A stretch of DNA of 12,675 nucleotides from Actinomycetota bacterium (GCA_027730465.1 JAQCGQ010000010.1:1-12675); one strand, 5' to 3'. Positions 1 to 9,400 are shown, counted from the first letter of the stretch. The notes: generated by a model not told the origin, from the sequence alone. Program-made: numbers and translations.

Positions 1-1
1 T

Positions 2-181
2 TGGGATGTCTCATCAGTGATGGCAAAGGATTCAATTGCCGGCACATTATTAGCAGGCACGGTTGGCTTTGATGTGAATACATCTTGGGTGCAACTAGCA
101 TTTTGGGCCACCTACCTTGGCTTAGTTTTACGCCTATACACCCGCCCAACTAGGCCGGTTCAAACTTTAGTAGGTAAGTAA
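2..181 (+). CDS. FTR1/EfeU-family iron permease, C-terminal fragment
   Basis: This is the last 59 codons of a gene that begins before the window, read in frame from base 2 to the TAA at 179-181. The fragment has the pattern W-D-x-S-x-x-x-x-x-D-S-x-x-G-x-L-L-x-G, followed by a hydrophobic helix (WVQLAFWATYLGLVLRLY) and a short basic tail. That resembles the last lumenal loop and final membrane helix of FTR1/EfeU high-affinity iron permeases, which move iron across the cytoplasmic membrane together with EfeO and EfeB. The REXXE iron-binding motifs that would prove the family lie outside the window, so the call rests on the C-terminal pattern alone. The gene points the same way as fadA but is separated from it by 70 bp containing an inverted repeat, so it is probably a separate unit. 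Another multi-pass transporter remains possible. Confidence 0.6.
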   Translation, partial: WDVSSVMAKDSIAGTLLAGTVGFDVNTSWVQLAFWATYLGLVLRLYTRPTRPVQTLVGK

Positions 182-211
182 GCCCACTACCCAATATCAT
201 TACTGGCTAGT

Positions 212-231
212 AACCTAAGCCTTATTAGGTT
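212..231. repeat. Perfect 7-bp inverted repeat upstream of fadA
   Basis: AACCTAA (212-218) and TTAGGTT (225-231) are perfect reverse complements separated by 6 nt (GCCTTA). The repeat sits 30 bp after the permease stop and 20 bp before the fadA start. The stem has only two G-C pairs and no T-run follows, so it makes a poor intrinsic terminator. A dyad between the permease and a beta-oxidation operon could instead be an operator for a TetR- or GntR-type fatty-acid regulator. A TANNNT hexamer (TAACCT, 211-216) overlaps the left arm. Function is inferred; only the dyad is seen. Confidence 0.45.
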
Positions 232-240
232 CATATAGTT

Positions 241-245
241 AGGAG
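241..245 (+). promoter_or_regulatory. Shine-Dalgarno of fadA
   Basis: AGGAG lies 6 nt before the ATG at 252. This is a strong site and fixes the fadA start. It contrasts with several other genes in the window that have no such site. Confidence 0.8.
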
Positions 246-251
246 TCTTTA

Positions 252-1457
252 ATGAGCAAAAGTGCGACTGCAAAAACAAATGTGGTTTTAGTAGATGCGG
301 TTAGAACTCCATTTGGTAAAGCCGGTTCGTTATACGCCGGAACTAGATCTGATGACATTATGGTCCGCTGCATTCGCGGCTTACTTGAGCGAAATCCAAA
401 TCTGCCAGTTGATCAAATTGATGATGTTGCAATCGCGGCCGCGACTCAAACTGGTGATCAAGGAATGAATATTGGCCGCTCTGTTTCAATCCTTGCTGGT
501 ATTCCAAAATCAGTACCAGGATATTCAATTGATCGATGGTGCGCCGGTGCGTTAACAGCTGTTACAACAATTGCTGGTGGCATAAATATGGGCGCTTATG
601 ATTTAGCAATTGCTGGTGGTGTTGAGCATATGGGAAATCATCCGATGGGTGATGGCATAGATCCAAATCCAAGATATTTAGCTGAAAGAATTGTTGATAC
701 CGATGCGCTACAAATGGGCGCAACCGCTGAAAGATTACATGACAAGTTTCCTCATCTGACTAAAGATCGAGCAGATAAATACGCTCTTGCCTCACAACAA
801 AAAACTGCTGCAGCTTATGCTGCAAATAAGATTCAACCTGATCTTATTCCAGTTGCAACTAGAACAGTGGAGCTTGGTTGGGGTGTGGCAACAGTTGATG
901 AACCACCTAGGCCGCAAACAACTTTAGAAGCATTAGGCGCCCTTAAGACACCATTTCGCGCAGCTGGTCGAGTAACAGCTGGAAATGCTGCTGGTTTAAA
1001 TGATGGCGCAACTGCTGCAATATTGGCATCCGAGAGTAAAGCGAAAGAATTAAACCTGCCAATTAAAGCAAAGTTAGTTTCATTTGCATTTGCTGGAGTT
1101 GAGCCAGAAATTATGGGATATGGCCCAGTGCCTAGCACGATTAAAGCGCTTAAAAAAGCTGGTCTAGATATTTCTGATATCGGATTATTTGAAGTAAATG
1201 AAGCATTTGCAATTCAAGTGCTTTCATTTCTAGATCATTTTGGAATTGCCGATGATGATAAGCGAGTAAATATTTATGGAGGCGCAATTGCAGTGGGCCA
1301 TCCACTTGCATCCTCTGGCGTTAGATTAATTCTTAACTTAGCAAACGCCTTCACTGATCACCCTGAGGTTAGATATGGCATCACCACAATGTGTATCGGT
1401 CTTGGTATGGGTGGCACAATTATTTGGGAAAATCCTAATTACAAAGGCACTAAGTAG
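252..1457 (+). CDS. fadA: Acetyl-CoA C-acyltransferase (thiolase), beta subunit of the trifunctional complex
   Basis: This thiolase catalyses the last step of beta-oxidation, cleaving 3-ketoacyl-CoA with CoA to give acetyl-CoA and a shortened acyl-CoA. At 401 aa it is a normal length. The nucleophile is Cys97 in the stretch IDRWCAGAL. The catalytic His350 lies in GHPLASSG and the second catalytic cysteine, Cys381, in CIGLGMGG; NEAFA is also present. The cysteine loop is C-A-G-A rather than the textbook C-[SGA]-S-G, a variant I believe is shared with actinobacterial FadA proteins that partner FadB (Rv0859-like). The ATG start has AGGAG 6 nt upstream. The gene is followed without a gap by fadB, whose GTG shares the final G of the fadA TAG. 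The two products are therefore expected to be translationally coupled and to form one soluble complex. A purely biosynthetic thiolase role is less likely because of the fadB partner. Confidence 0.93.
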   Translation: MSKSATAKTNVVLVDAVRTPFGKAGSLYAGTRSDDIMVRCIRGLLERNPNLPVDQIDDVAIAAATQTGDQGMNIGRSVSILAGIPKSVPGYSIDRWCAGALTAVTTIAGGINMGAYDLAIAGGVEHMGNHPMGDGIDPNPRYLAERIVDTDALQMGATAERLHDKFPHLTKDRADKYALASQQKTAAAYAANKIQPDLIPVATRTVELGWGVATVDEPPRPQTTLEALGALKTPFRAAGRVTAGNAAGLNDGATAAILASESKAKELNLPIKAKLVSFAFAGVEPEIMGYGPVPSTIKALKKAGLDISDIGLFEVNEAFAIQVLSFLDHFGIADDDKRVNIYGGAIAVGHPLASSGVRLILNLANAFTDHPEVRYGITTMCIGLGMGGTIIWENPNYKGTK

Positions 1458-3559
1458 TGGCTGAAGTTATGGTAGGTGCCCCTGATGAAGTAGTAACAAA
1501 TGCAATAGTTCGAATGATTTCACTATCTCCATTTGGTCATACTGGTGAATTAGCTTTAATCACATTAGATAATGGCGCTGATCATAATCGCCCAAATACA
1601 TTTGGCCCCGCTTCCCTTAATTCACTTTCATCTGCAATAGATCAAGCCCAAAAATCAGAAGCAGTTACAATTGCAGTTACTGGTAAGCCATTTATATTTG
1701 CAGCAGGTGCTGACCTTTCCGGTGTTGGCTCAGTTAGTGATAAATCAGTTGCTACCGCCTTTGGCGACCTAGGTCATGAAGTTTTTCTAAAATTATATGA
1801 GAGCAAAAAACCAACCTTTGCATTTATTAATGGTTTAGCACTAGGCGGGGGCCTTGAAGTGGGCCTTAACGCTCATTACCGAACTCTGGCATCAACTGCA
1901 TTCATCGGCCTACCAGAGTGTTTTCTTGGATTAGTACCAGGATGGGGTGGGGCAACATTGCTACCAAAACTTATTGGTCCAGAAAATGCGGTTCAGGTAA
2001 TTATATTAAATGCTTTAAATAACAACACCATGCTTAAATCTAAAGATGCTCTTTCCCTCGGTGTAGTCGATGCTGTTTATGAACCAGCTGATTTCCTTGA
2101 ACACTCAGTTAAGTTTGTCGCAGATATTTTAAGTGGAAAAAAGAAAATCGATCGTAAGGATTTTAGTAAAGATAGCGCAGGTTTTGAGAAAGCTATCGCC
2201 ACCGGAAAAGCTGCAGTTGCTAAAAAATATAGCGGCGCACAAATACCTTCTCCCCTTGCCGCTCTTGAATTAATTAAAGCTGCGCAAACAAATACGGTAA
2301 GAGATGGGTATGCTGCTGAGACAAAGGTGTTATCAGATTTAGTAATGAGTGATGGCCTACGGGCTTCACTTTATGCATTTAATTTAATACAGAAGAAACG
2401 CAAAAAAGTTGAGGGTGCTCCTAAACCTTCTCTTGCTCGTAAAATTACTAAAGTTGGTGTAGTTGGCGCTGGTCTTATGGCCTCCCAGCTTGCCCTACTT
2501 ATGCTGCGTAACTTAAAAGTTCCAGTAGTAATTACAGATTTAGATCAAGAGCGAGTTGATAAAGGCTTAGCCTGGATAAAAAATGAGATTCAAAAGTTAG
2601 TTGATAAGAATCGATTAAATCCCGAGGCAGCAACTCGCTTACTGGGAAATATTTCTGGTTCAGTTGATCAAAAAGTATTTGCTAACGCAGATTTTGTTCT
2701 TGAGGCAATATTTGAAGAGCTATCTCTAAAGCAAAAGCTTTTTAAGGATCTAGAAGCGATTATTACGCCAGAGTGTATTTTGGCAACAAACACCTCATCC
2801 CTTTCAGTTGAAGCTATGAGTGAGGGACTTAAGAATCCAGAAAGAGTTGTTGGTTCTCACTTTTTTAACCCAGTAGCAGTAATGCCGCTACTTGAGGTTG
2901 CTAGAACATCTAAGACAGATGATGCAACTGTTGCAACTGCAATAAATATTGGAAAAGATTTAAAGAAAACTATGGTTATTGTAAAAGATGCACCTGCATT
3001 TGTAGTTAATCGCTTACTAACTAGATTTATGGGCGAGGTTACCGATGCAATGGATGAGGGAACTGCCTATGAGGTAGCAGATGCTGCGATGGCTCCCCTA
3101 GGTTTTCCAATGTCCTCACTTGAATTACTTGGCTTAGTAGGACCAGGAGTTGCGCTGCATGTTTCTCAAACTCTAAATAAGAATTTAGGAGCTCGCTACA
3201 AAGTTTCACCAACTATGCAGCGCTTTGTTAAAGAGGGTGTTAAAACATTTTATGTTAAAAATGAGCAAGGTGTTAACACAGTAAACCCAGCAGCACTTGC
3301 CCTACTTGAAAAAGGTGAAAAAGCATCAACGGCAGAGCAGGTTAGAAGACGTGCACTGGAAGCGATAGCAACTGAGGCAAAGATGATGCTTGATGAAGGA
3401 GTTGTTTCAACTCCACAAGAGATTGATATCTGTATGTTACTTGGCTCAGGTTGGCCAATGCATTTAGGCGGAATACTTCCTTATTTAGATCGCGAAGGAA
3501 TTAGCGAAGCGGTTTGCGGTGCTCGTTTTCATCCAAAGGGAGTGGCATCTCTTCCTTAA
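1457..3559 (+). CDS. fadB: Fatty acid oxidation multifunctional enzyme: enoyl-CoA hydratase / 3-hydroxyacyl-CoA dehydrogenase
   Basis: This 700-aa protein fuses an N-terminal crotonase domain (about residues 30-230) to a C-terminal 3-hydroxyacyl-CoA dehydrogenase (about 330-700). It hydrates trans-2-enoyl-CoA and oxidises the 3-hydroxyacyl-CoA product with NAD+. The crotonase domain has the oxyanion-hole stretch FAAGADL and both catalytic glutamates, Glu134 (INGLALGGGLE) and Glu154 (GLPECFLG). The dehydrogenase has a Rossmann motif VGVVGAGLM from residue 333, Ser447 in NTSSLS, the His468 (SHFFNP)/Glu480 pair and Asn518 (VNRLL), at the spacing known for the family. The start is GTG, overlapping the fadA stop by one base (TAGTG), with a weak AAAGG 9 nt upstream; an ATG at codon 5 is a possible alternative. 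The last 59 bp are also coding on the opposite strand, as the end of dxs. FadA is its expected complex partner. Confidence 0.93.
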   Translation: MAEVMVGAPDEVVTNAIVRMISLSPFGHTGELALITLDNGADHNRPNTFGPASLNSLSSAIDQAQKSEAVTIAVTGKPFIFAAGADLSGVGSVSDKSVATAFGDLGHEVFLKLYESKKPTFAFINGLALGGGLEVGLNAHYRTLASTAFIGLPECFLGLVPGWGGATLLPKLIGPENAVQVIILNALNNNTMLKSKDALSLGVVDAVYEPADFLEHSVKFVADILSGKKKIDRKDFSKDSAGFEKAIATGKAAVAKKYSGAQIPSPLAALELIKAAQTNTVRDGYAAETKVLSDLVMSDGLRASLYAFNLIQKKRKKVEGAPKPSLARKITKVGVVGAGLMASQLALLMLRNLKVPVVITDLDQERVDKGLAWIKNEIQKLVDKNRLNPEAATRLLGNISGSVDQKVFANADFVLEAIFEELSLKQKLFKDLEAIITPECILATNTSSLSVEAMSEGLKNPERVVGSHFFNPVAVMPLLEVARTSKTDDATVATAINIGKDLKKTMVIVKDAPAFVVNRLLTRFMGEVTDAMDEGTAYEVADAAMAPLGFPMSSLELLGLVGPGVALHVSQTLNKNLGARYKVSPTMQRFVKEGVKTFYVKNEQGVNTVNPAALALLEKGEKASTAEQVRRRALEAIATEAKMMLDEGVVSTPQEIDICMLLGSGWPMHLGGILPYLDREGISEAVCGARFHPKGVASLP

Positions 3560-5435
3560 CATCTACTGAAAACGCATCACTGCTCCATGTAACAAGTGAT
3601 CTTGTAATATTTTGAACAGTAATTCCTAGGTCCTCTAAAATTTGTGTTCTCTTTGCATGCTCTAAAAATACTAATGGAACACCAATTGAATGAACTGGCA
3701 CATTAAGTCCAGATTCTCTAAATAACTCTGAGATCGTGCTGGCAATACCACCATGTTTAATGCCATCTTCAAGTACTACTACTTTCTTATAACGCTGGGC
3801 CATTGTGACTAAAGATTTTGGTAATGGTTTAACCCATCTTGGATCAATTACAGTCACACCGACTCCTTCTCGATATGCCTGCGCTGCAGCATCAACTGCA
3901 ACTTGGGCAAAAGCTCCGATACTTACTAACAAAATATCAGCGCTCTCTCCTCGATATAAGACGTCAATGCCATCTCTTCTTTCAAAGGCAGGAATATCTG
4001 GATTTATGGCTCCCTTTGGAAATCTAATTAGTGTCGGCACATCTGAAATTTCTAGCGCTTCACGCAATGTCTCTCTTACTCTTTCGCCATCACGTGGAGC
4101 AGCAACATGTAAGGTTGGCACAATTCCAGTAAGCGCTAGGTCCCAAATACCATTATGTGAAGGTCCATCATCTCCGGTAATACCTGCTCGATCTAACACA
4201 AATGTTACGCCGGCTTTATGAAGTGCCACATCTAATAAAAGCTGATCAAATGCTCTATTTAAAAATGTTGAATAAACAGCTACTACTGGATGAAGGCCTG
4301 CATATGCCATACCTGCAGCAGCAGTTGTTGCATGTTGTTCAGCAATGCCAACATCAAATGTTCTATCTGGATATGCTTTTTCAAACTTATCGAGGCCAGT
4401 TGGACCCATCATGGCTGCGGTTATAGCAACAACATCACTACGTTTTGCGCCAATCTTTACTAGTTCATCTGAAAATATACTTGTCCAACTTTGACCAGCT
4501 TTACTAAGTGGTTGCCCAGTCTCAGCATCAACTACACCAACTGCATGAAACTTTTCAGCCTCATCATTAATAGCCGGTGCATGTCCTTTACCTTTTTCAG
4601 TAATCAAATGAACTAGTACTGGAGCACCGAAATCTTTAGCCGATAATAGCGCTCGCTCTATTGCGGAGATATCATGGCCATCAACTGGTCCAAAATACTT
4701 AATTCCTAAATCTTCAAACATTCCTTGAGGTGCAACAATATCTTTAATACCTTTTTTCATTCCATGTAGGGTTTCATAGATTGGCTGACCTACTACAGGT
4801 GTTTTTTCTAAAACACCTTTGCCCCAATCTAAAAACTTCTCATATCCACGGGTTGTGCGAAGCGTTGATAAATATGTAGCAAGGCCGCCAATTGTTGGCG
4901 AATAGGATCTTTCGTTATCATTTACAACAATTACTAACTTTTCTTTCTTATTTGCAGCTATATTATTAAGAGCTTCCCAACTCATACCGCCAGTTAATGC
5001 GCCATCTCCAACTACACAAATTACAGTTCGATCTTGTTGATTTGTTAGTGCAAATCCTTTTGCGATTCCATCACTCCAAGAAAGTGCAGTTGAAGCATGT
5101 GAATTCTCAACAACATCATGTTCACTCTCGCTGCGATTTGGATATCCGGCCACTCCACCACGCTGACGTAGCTTTTCAAATCCAGCTATTCGCCCCGTTA
5201 GTAATTTATGAACATAACTTTGATGCCCGGTATCAAAGACAATTACATCTTTTGGAGATTGAAAAATTCTATGAATAGCAATTGTTAACTCCACAACACC
5301 AAGATTTGGACCTAAGTGCCCGCCAGATTTTGAAACCTGTTCAATTAAAAAAGATCTAATCTCAGTAGCTAACTGATCTAACTGCGTATCTGAAAGACCT
5401 TTTAGATCAGCAGGTGATTTAATCTCTGAGAGCAT
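3501..5435 (-). CDS. dxs: 1-deoxy-D-xylulose-5-phosphate synthase
   Basis: DXS condenses pyruvate with glyceraldehyde-3-phosphate, using thiamine diphosphate, in the first step of the MEP isoprenoid pathway in the cytosol. The 644-aa protein has His40 in GGHLGPNLG, the FDTGHQSYVHKLLTGR stretch (67-82), and the TPP/Mg motif from G143-D144-G145 (GDGALTGG) to N172-D173-N174. The catalytic Glu366 lies in DVGIAEQH, and the substrate loop DRAGITGDDGPSHNG starts at 415. A C-terminal transketolase domain follows. The last 19 residues (626-644) are charged and proline-rich, look unconserved, and are encoded antisense to the end of fadB. The gene lies 36 bp after acnA on the same strand and is probably co-transcribed. 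The ATG has no clear Shine-Dalgarno; a TAAACT hexamer 6 nt upstream suggests an extra leaderless promoter. Confidence 0.95.
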   Translation of the reverse strand: MLSEIKSPADLKGLSDTQLDQLATEIRSFLIEQVSKSGGHLGPNLGVVELTIAIHRIFQSPKDVIVFDTGHQSYVHKLLTGRIAGFEKLRQRGGVAGYPNRSESEHDVVENSHASTALSWSDGIAKGFALTNQQDRTVICVVGDGALTGGMSWEALNNIAANKKEKLVIVVNDNERSYSPTIGGLATYLSTLRTTRGYEKFLDWGKGVLEKTPVVGQPIYETLHGMKKGIKDIVAPQGMFEDLGIKYFGPVDGHDISAIERALLSAKDFGAPVLVHLITEKGKGHAPAINDEAEKFHAVGVVDAETGQPLSKAGQSWTSIFSDELVKIGAKRSDVVAITAAMMGPTGLDKFEKAYPDRTFDVGIAEQHATTAAAGMAYAGLHPVVAVYSTFLNRAFDQLLLDVALHKAGVTFVLDRAGITGDDGPSHNGIWDLALTGIVPTLHVAAPRDGERVRETLREALEISDVPTLIRFPKGAINPDIPAFERRDGIDVLYRGESADILLVSIGAFAQVAVDAAAQAYREGVGVTVIDPRWVKPLPKSLVTMAQRYKKVVVLEDGIKHGGIASTISELFRESGLNVPVHSIGVPLVFLEHAKRTQILEDLGITVQNITRSLVTWSSDAFSVDVKEEMPLPLDENEHRKPLR

Positions 5436-5441
5436 AGTGAT

Positions 5442-5447
5442 AGTTTA
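5442..5447 (-). promoter_or_regulatory. Candidate -10 element for leaderless dxs transcript
   Basis: On the minus strand TAAACT (TANNNT class) ends 6 nt before the dxs ATG. That would place the transcription start at the A of the start codon. No Shine-Dalgarno is seen before dxs; the nearest AGG is about 17 nt upstream. No convincing -35 is visible. This is inferred from spacing only. Confidence 0.35.
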
Positions 5448-5471
5448 AAGCCTGCTACTTATTTAAGCGAT

Positions 5472-8132
5472 TTATTTGCTCAAAAGTGAGCGTAATACGT
5501 ACTGCATGATTCCACCGTGTCGATAGTAATCTGCCTCACCTGGGGTATCGATACGAAGGCTAACTTTAAAGCTCTTATCCCCTGCTGTGACCGTCACCTC
5601 TTTTGGTGTTTGCCCCTTATTTAATTCCTCTACGCCAGTGATTGAAAAAATCTCACTGCCATCTAATCCAAGATTGGATGCATTTTGTCCAGTTAAATAC
5701 TGCAATGGTAACACGCCCATACCAATTAAATTAGATCGGTGAATTCTTTCAAAGGATTCGGCAATAACTGCTCTAACACCTAATAGCGCTGTTCCCTTTG
5801 CAGCCCAATCGCGAGAAGAACCTGAGCCATACTCTTTTCCTGCCAAAATTACTAATGGAATATTTGCTGCAATATATTCACGGGAGGCTTCATAAATTGT
5901 TGTCTGTTGTTCATTTGCTAAGAAATTTTTAGTAAAACCACCTTCAACCCCGTTAAGTAAAAGATTTCTAAGACGAATATTGGCAAAAGTTCCTCTAATC
6001 ATTACCTCATGATTTCCACGCCTTGATCCATAGGAATTGAAATCAGCTCTTTCAATATTATGTTCGGCTAAATACTTTCCAGCTGGAGAATCAACTTTAA
6101 TATTCCCAGCGGGAGATATGTGATCAGTTGTTACTGAATCACCTAACACTGCAAGAATACGTGCGCCTAAAATATTTGTTACTGGTTTTGGATCCCTTGG
6201 CATGTCATCAAAGTAAGGCGGCTTTCTAACATATGTTGAAGCACTGTCCCATTCAAAGGTATTACCTGTTGGCGTATCAAGGGATTTCCATCGTTTATCC
6301 CCATCAAAGACTGAAGCATAATCTTTTGTAAACATATCAGAGGAGATTGAAGATGTGATTACCGAATCAATCTCAGCAGTTGTTGGCCAAATATCCCTTA
6401 AAAAGACTGGTTTACCATCGCTACCCACACCAATTGAATCATTTTCAAAATCATGATCCATCGTGCCAGTTAATGCGTAAGCAACTACAAGTGGTGGTGA
6501 TGCTAGATAGTTCATCTTTACATCAGGTGAAATTCTTCCTTCAAAGTTACGGTTTCCAGATAAAACTGCAGAAACTGCAAGATCATTCTCATTAATTGCT
6601 TTACTAATCTCAATTGGAAGCGGACCTGAGTTGCCAATGCAGGTAACACAGCCATAGCCAACTAGGTTAAATCCTAGCTTTTCCATATATGGAGTGAGTC
6701 CAGATCGGTCGTAGTAATCAGTAACGACTTTAGAACCTGGTGCTAATGTAGTTTTAACCCAAGGTTTACTAGTTAATCCTTTTTCAACCGCTTTTTTTGC
6801 AAGTAGTGCAGCGCCAATCATTACCGATGGGTTAGAGGTATTCGTGCATGAGGTAATTGAAGCTATTACGACATCACCATTTGTAACAGTAGTTGGCTTG
6901 CCATTTACCTTCACATCAATCTTATTCCTTGTGGTTTTATCACTAAAATAAGTTGGGACTATTTTCTCATATGAATCCTTAGCATCACTTAATGAAATTC
7001 GATCCTGTGGCCGTTTAGGGCCTGCAATTGATGGCACAACTTTTGAAAGATCTAATTCAAGTTTTTCAGAAAATCTTGGTTCAGCTTTTGGATCATGCCA
7101 AAGGCTATTAAATTTTGCATATTTTTCTACAAGTTCTAATTGTTCATTAGTGCGACCAGTAAATTTTAGATAGCGAATTGTTTCTTCATCTATTGGGAAA
7201 ATAGCGCAAGTTGATCCATACTCTGGTGACATATTTCCAATCGTCGCTCGATTAGCCATCGGTAGCGCACTAACTCCTGGTCCATAAAATTCTACAAACT
7301 TTCCAACTACGCCATGTGCTCGAAGCATTTGAGTAATTGTTAAAACTAGATCAGTTGCTGTTGTTCCTACCGGTAATTGATTATTTAATTTAAATCCAAC
7401 AACTTTTGGAATTAACATAGAAACAGGTTGGCCTAACAGAGCTGCCTCAGCCTCTATGCCACCAACTCCCCAACCAAGTACACCTAAACCATTAACCATT
7501 GTGGTGTGAGAATCTGTACCTACTACCGTGTCTGGGTAGGCACGAAGAATTCCATCAACTTCTCGACTCATTACAACTCGTGCCAAATACTCAATATTTA
7601 CCTGATGAACAATCCCAGTTCCAGGTGGAACAACTTTAAATTCATCAAAAGCAGTTTGCCCCCAACGAAGGAAGCGATATCGCTCTTTGTTACGCTGATA
7701 CTCAATATCAACATTTTTTTCAAACGAATCTTTAGTTCCAAATAGATCTGCAATAACTGAGTGATCAATAACTAATTCAGCAGGTGATAATGGATTAACT
7801 TTTGCAGGATCCCCACCTAGATCAGCGATCGCCTCCCGCATTGTGGCAAGATCAACAATGCATGGCACGCCAGTAAAGTCCTGCATAATAACTCGTGCTG
7901 GCGTAAATTGGATTTCAGTGCTTGGTTCAGACTTTGGATCCCAAGCGGCTAACTTCTTTATCTGCTCTGCAGTTATATTTGCACCATCTTCGGTGCGAAG
8001 TAAGTTTTCTAATAAAATCTTTAAACTAAATGGAAGATCTTTTACTTCCTTAAAGCTATTGATATCAAAGACTTCATAACTTTTACCTGCAACTAAAAGT
8101 GTGGTTTTGGCCTTAAATGAGTTCTTACTCAA
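5472..8132 (-). CDS. acnA: Aconitate hydratase A
   Basis: Aconitase isomerises citrate to isocitrate through cis-aconitate in the TCA cycle, using a [4Fe-4S] cluster. At 886 aa the length is normal for the AcnA/IRP1 type. The cluster cysteines are Cys429 ([10 protein letters not shown]), Cys495 and Cys498 ([14 protein letters not shown]). Other landmarks are IDHSV (122-126), [12 protein letters not shown] from 204, the swivel-domain start around [14 protein letters not shown] (664-677) and the catalytic-serine region [12 protein letters not shown] (769-780). The start is TTG: the encoded N-terminus ([11 protein letters not shown]) fits the family, AGGAAGAGG lies 9 nt upstream, and no ATG or GTG is available in frame nearby. 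The gene lies 37 bp after the RNA methyltransferase and 36 bp before dxs, so the three form a likely minus-strand operon. 2-methylcitrate-related activity cannot be excluded. Confidence 0.95.
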   Translation of the reverse strand: MSKNSFKAKTTLLVAGKSYEVFDINSFKEVKDLPFSLKILLENLLRTEDGANITAEQIKKLAAWDPKSEPSTEIQFTPARVIMQDFTGVPCIVDLATMREAIADLGGDPAKVNPLSPAELVIDHSVIADLFGTKDSFEKNVDIEYQRNKERYRFLRWGQTAFDEFKVVPPGTGIVHQVNIEYLARVVMSREVDGILRAYPDTVVGTDSHTTMVNGLGVLGWGVGGIEAEAALLGQPVSMLIPKVVGFKLNNQLPVGTTATDLVLTITQMLRAHGVVGKFVEFYGPGVSALPMANRATIGNMSPEYGSTCAIFPIDEETIRYLKFTGRTNEQLELVEKYAKFNSLWHDPKAEPRFSEKLELDLSKVVPSIAGPKRPQDRISLSDAKDSYEKIVPTYFSDKTTRNKIDVKVNGKPTTVTNGDVVIASITSCTNTSNPSVMIGAALLAKKAVEKGLTSKPWVKTTLAPGSKVVTDYYDRSGLTPYMEKLGFNLVGYGCVTCIGNSGPLPIEISKAINENDLAVSAVLSGNRNFEGRISPDVKMNYLASPPLVVAYALTGTMDHDFENDSIGVGSDGKPVFLRDIWPTTAEIDSVITSSISSDMFTKDYASVFDGDKRWKSLDTPTGNTFEWDSASTYVRKPPYFDDMPRDPKPVTNILGARILAVLGDSVTTDHISPAGNIKVDSPAGKYLAEHNIERADFNSYGSRRGNHEVMIRGTFANIRLRNLLLNGVEGGFTKNFLANEQQTTIYEASREYIAANIPLVILAGKEYGSGSSRDWAAKGTALLGVRAVIAESFERIHRSNLIGMGVLPLQYLTGQNASNLGLDGSEIFSITGVEELNKGQTPKEVTVTAGDKSFKVSLRIDTPGEADYYRHGGIMQYVLRSLLSK

Positions 8133-8141
8133 CGCCCCACA

Positions 8142-8150
8142 CCTCTTCCT
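8142..8150 (-). promoter_or_regulatory. Shine-Dalgarno supporting the TTG start of acnA
   Basis: On the minus strand AGGAAGAGG precedes the TTG by 9 nt, in the short gap after the methyltransferase gene. It is the main reason to accept a TTG start; the reading frame upstream has no ATG or GTG. Confidence 0.65.
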
Positions 8151-8169
8151 ACTTACTAATACGCTAATC

Positions 8170-9375
8170 CTATCTCTTTACTGGTGAAAATCCAGCCACG
8201 CACTCAATGTGCTGAGTCATTGGAAAAAGATCATAGGCGGATATGTGATCCAACTTATAGCCGGCTTCGATTAAAGTTTTTGTATCTCTAGCAAGTGCAG
8301 CTGGATCACATGCAATATAAACAATTTTTCTTGGTCTTAATTTAACCAATTGTTTGATTACTACTTCACCAGCACCAGTTCTAGGTGGATCTAGCAAAAT
8401 TAAATCTGCTCGCTTAACTATTGGTAATTGTTGTGCAACTAATCCTTGTAAAATTTTAACATTATTCTTATTTAGAAAAATTCTTCGGGCATCTGATACG
8501 GCTGTTTTATCGCTTTCAATTAATGTGATAAAGCCCGCATCGCCAAGCTCTTTTAGTATTGCAGCAGCAAATAAGCCAACACCTGAATATAGATCGCAAA
8601 CATGATCATTACTTTTAACGCCAAGTTGTGCAAGGGCTATTTTCACTAATGTTACCGGCGCTGATTTATGACTTTGCCAAAATGCCTCAGGTGAAATTTT
8701 GAATGAAATGCCACCAACTTGCTCAACAATTTGAGTTGGCCCACTGATGCTGCGGCCTGATCTCATAACTGAAACTTCACTTGTGCTAGAAACTGCTACT
8801 TCAACTCTGGCATCTGATTTCCATCCTCGAACAGCTAAATCACTAACATTCATTCTTTCATCTGCAATTACACACTCAGTAATTTCAACTACCTCATTGC
8901 TTCTAGCACCAAAAAATCCAATTTTCCCAGCTGGTGAAACTGCAAAATCCATTCGAGTTCGCCAGTGCAATCCATCACTAGGTTCAACTTCACTTACCTC
9001 TAGATTAAAACCGAGTAAAGCTAAATCTATTTTTCCAATTCGCATAAACTGCTCTTTTATAATCTCAGCCTTCAATTTTCGCTGTGTTACTAGATCAATA
9101 TGTTGGAAGTCGCAACCACCACACTTTCCAACATACTGACAAGGAGGATTAACTCGTGAGGGCGCAGCAGTTAACACTTCAATAACATCTGCATGCGCAA
9201 TTTTTGAACTAACGGCGGTTATTTTAATTCTAACTAACTCATTAGTTATGCCATGTCGAACAAAAATAACTTGCCCATTATGGCGCGCAACAAAGTGTCC
9301 ACCATGTGCGATGGGGCCAATAACCAGCTCGATAACCTGCCCAACTTCTAACCGCTCTTGAGCGTTTAATTCCAT
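8170..9375 (-). CDS. TRAM-domain RNA m5U methyltransferase (TrmA/RlmC/RlmD family)
   Basis: This is a class I SAM-dependent uridine-C5 methyltransferase acting on RNA, 401 aa. An N-terminal TRAM OB-fold (about 8-68) is followed by a [4Fe-4S] motif with Cys79, Cys85 and Cys88 (C-x5-C-x2-C) and a fourth cysteine, Cys168. The SAM-binding fold starts with [10 protein letters not shown] at 261, with LLDPPR at 327-332. The catalytic nucleophile is Cys356 ([11 protein letters not shown]), and the proton-abstracting Glu391 is in QHIEC. The iron-sulfur motif favours a 23S rRNA enzyme (RlmC/RlmD-like) over tRNA TrmA, but the target uridine cannot be read from sequence, so no symbol is given. It is first in the minus-strand unit with acnA and dxs. 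The ATG has no Shine-Dalgarno (CACTCCT precedes it), but TAGGCT lies 7 nt upstream. The gene is divergent from the trkA pair across only 32 bp. Confidence 0.9.
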   Translation of the reverse strand: MELNAQERLEVGQVIELVIGPIAHGGHFVARHNGQVIFVRHGITNELVRIKITAVSSKIAHADVIEVLTAAPSRVNPPCQYVGKCGGCDFQHIDLVTQRKLKAEIIKEQFMRIGKIDLALLGFNLEVSEVEPSDGLHWRTRMDFAVSPAGKIGFFGARSNEVVEITECVIADERMNVSDLAVRGWKSDARVEVAVSSTSEVSVMRSGRSISGPTQIVEQVGGISFKISPEAFWQSHKSAPVTLVKIALAQLGVKSNDHVCDLYSGVGLFAAAILKELGDAGFITLIESDKTAVSDARRIFLNKNNVKILQGLVAQQLPIVKRADLILLDPPRTGAGEVVIKQLVKLRPRKIVYIACDPAALARDTKTLIEAGYKLDHISAYDLFPMTQHIECVAGFSPVKR

Positions 9376-9382
9376 AGGAGTG

Positions 9383-9388
9383 AGCCTA
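9383..9388 (-). promoter_or_regulatory. Candidate -10 element for the leaderless methyltransferase gene
   Basis: On the minus strand TAGGCT ends 7 nt before the ATG at 9375, where a Shine-Dalgarno is absent. The spacing fits a transcript starting at or next to the start codon. The -35 region is not recognisable. It shares the 32-bp gap with the forward element at 9395-9400. Confidence 0.35.
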
Positions 9389-9394
9389 TGGGTG

Positions 9395-9400
9395 TAAGTT
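9395..9400 (+). promoter_or_regulatory. Candidate -10 element for leaderless trkA/ceoB transcript
   Basis: TAAGTT ends 7 nt before the GTG at 9408. No Shine-Dalgarno lies at a useful distance before that GTG; the only purine-rich site, AGGAG at 9376-9380, is 27 nt away. The spacing supports a leaderless GTG start and argues against a TTG at 9399, which would lie inside the hexamer. Confidence 0.35.

Noticed and set aside
212..240. Intrinsic terminator after the iron permease
   Set aside because: The stem has just two G-C pairs in seven and is followed by CATATAG rather than a T-run, so termination is not supported.
540..551. FadA active-site loop C-A-G-A instead of the textbook C-x-S-G
   Set aside because: It first looked like a catalytic anomaly. 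However, I recall the same CAGA-type loop in actinobacterial FadA proteins that pair with FadB, and His350 and Cys381 are intact, so this is probably the family norm.
833..1138. 101-codon minus-strand open frame inside fadA
   Set aside because: It is fully antisense to conserved thiolase sequence and has no start signals or neighbours on that strand.
3805..4221. 138-codon open frame on the plus strand inside dxs
   Set aside because: It lies antisense to the conserved C-terminal half of DXS, has no ribosome site and its translation resembles no known fold. It is a frame shadow of the real gene.
8747..9139. 130-codon open frame on the plus strand inside the methyltransferase gene
   Set aside because: It is antisense to the conserved [4Fe-4S] and substrate domain of a well-supported enzyme. 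Its serine/threonine-rich composition is what the opposite strand of such coding gives.
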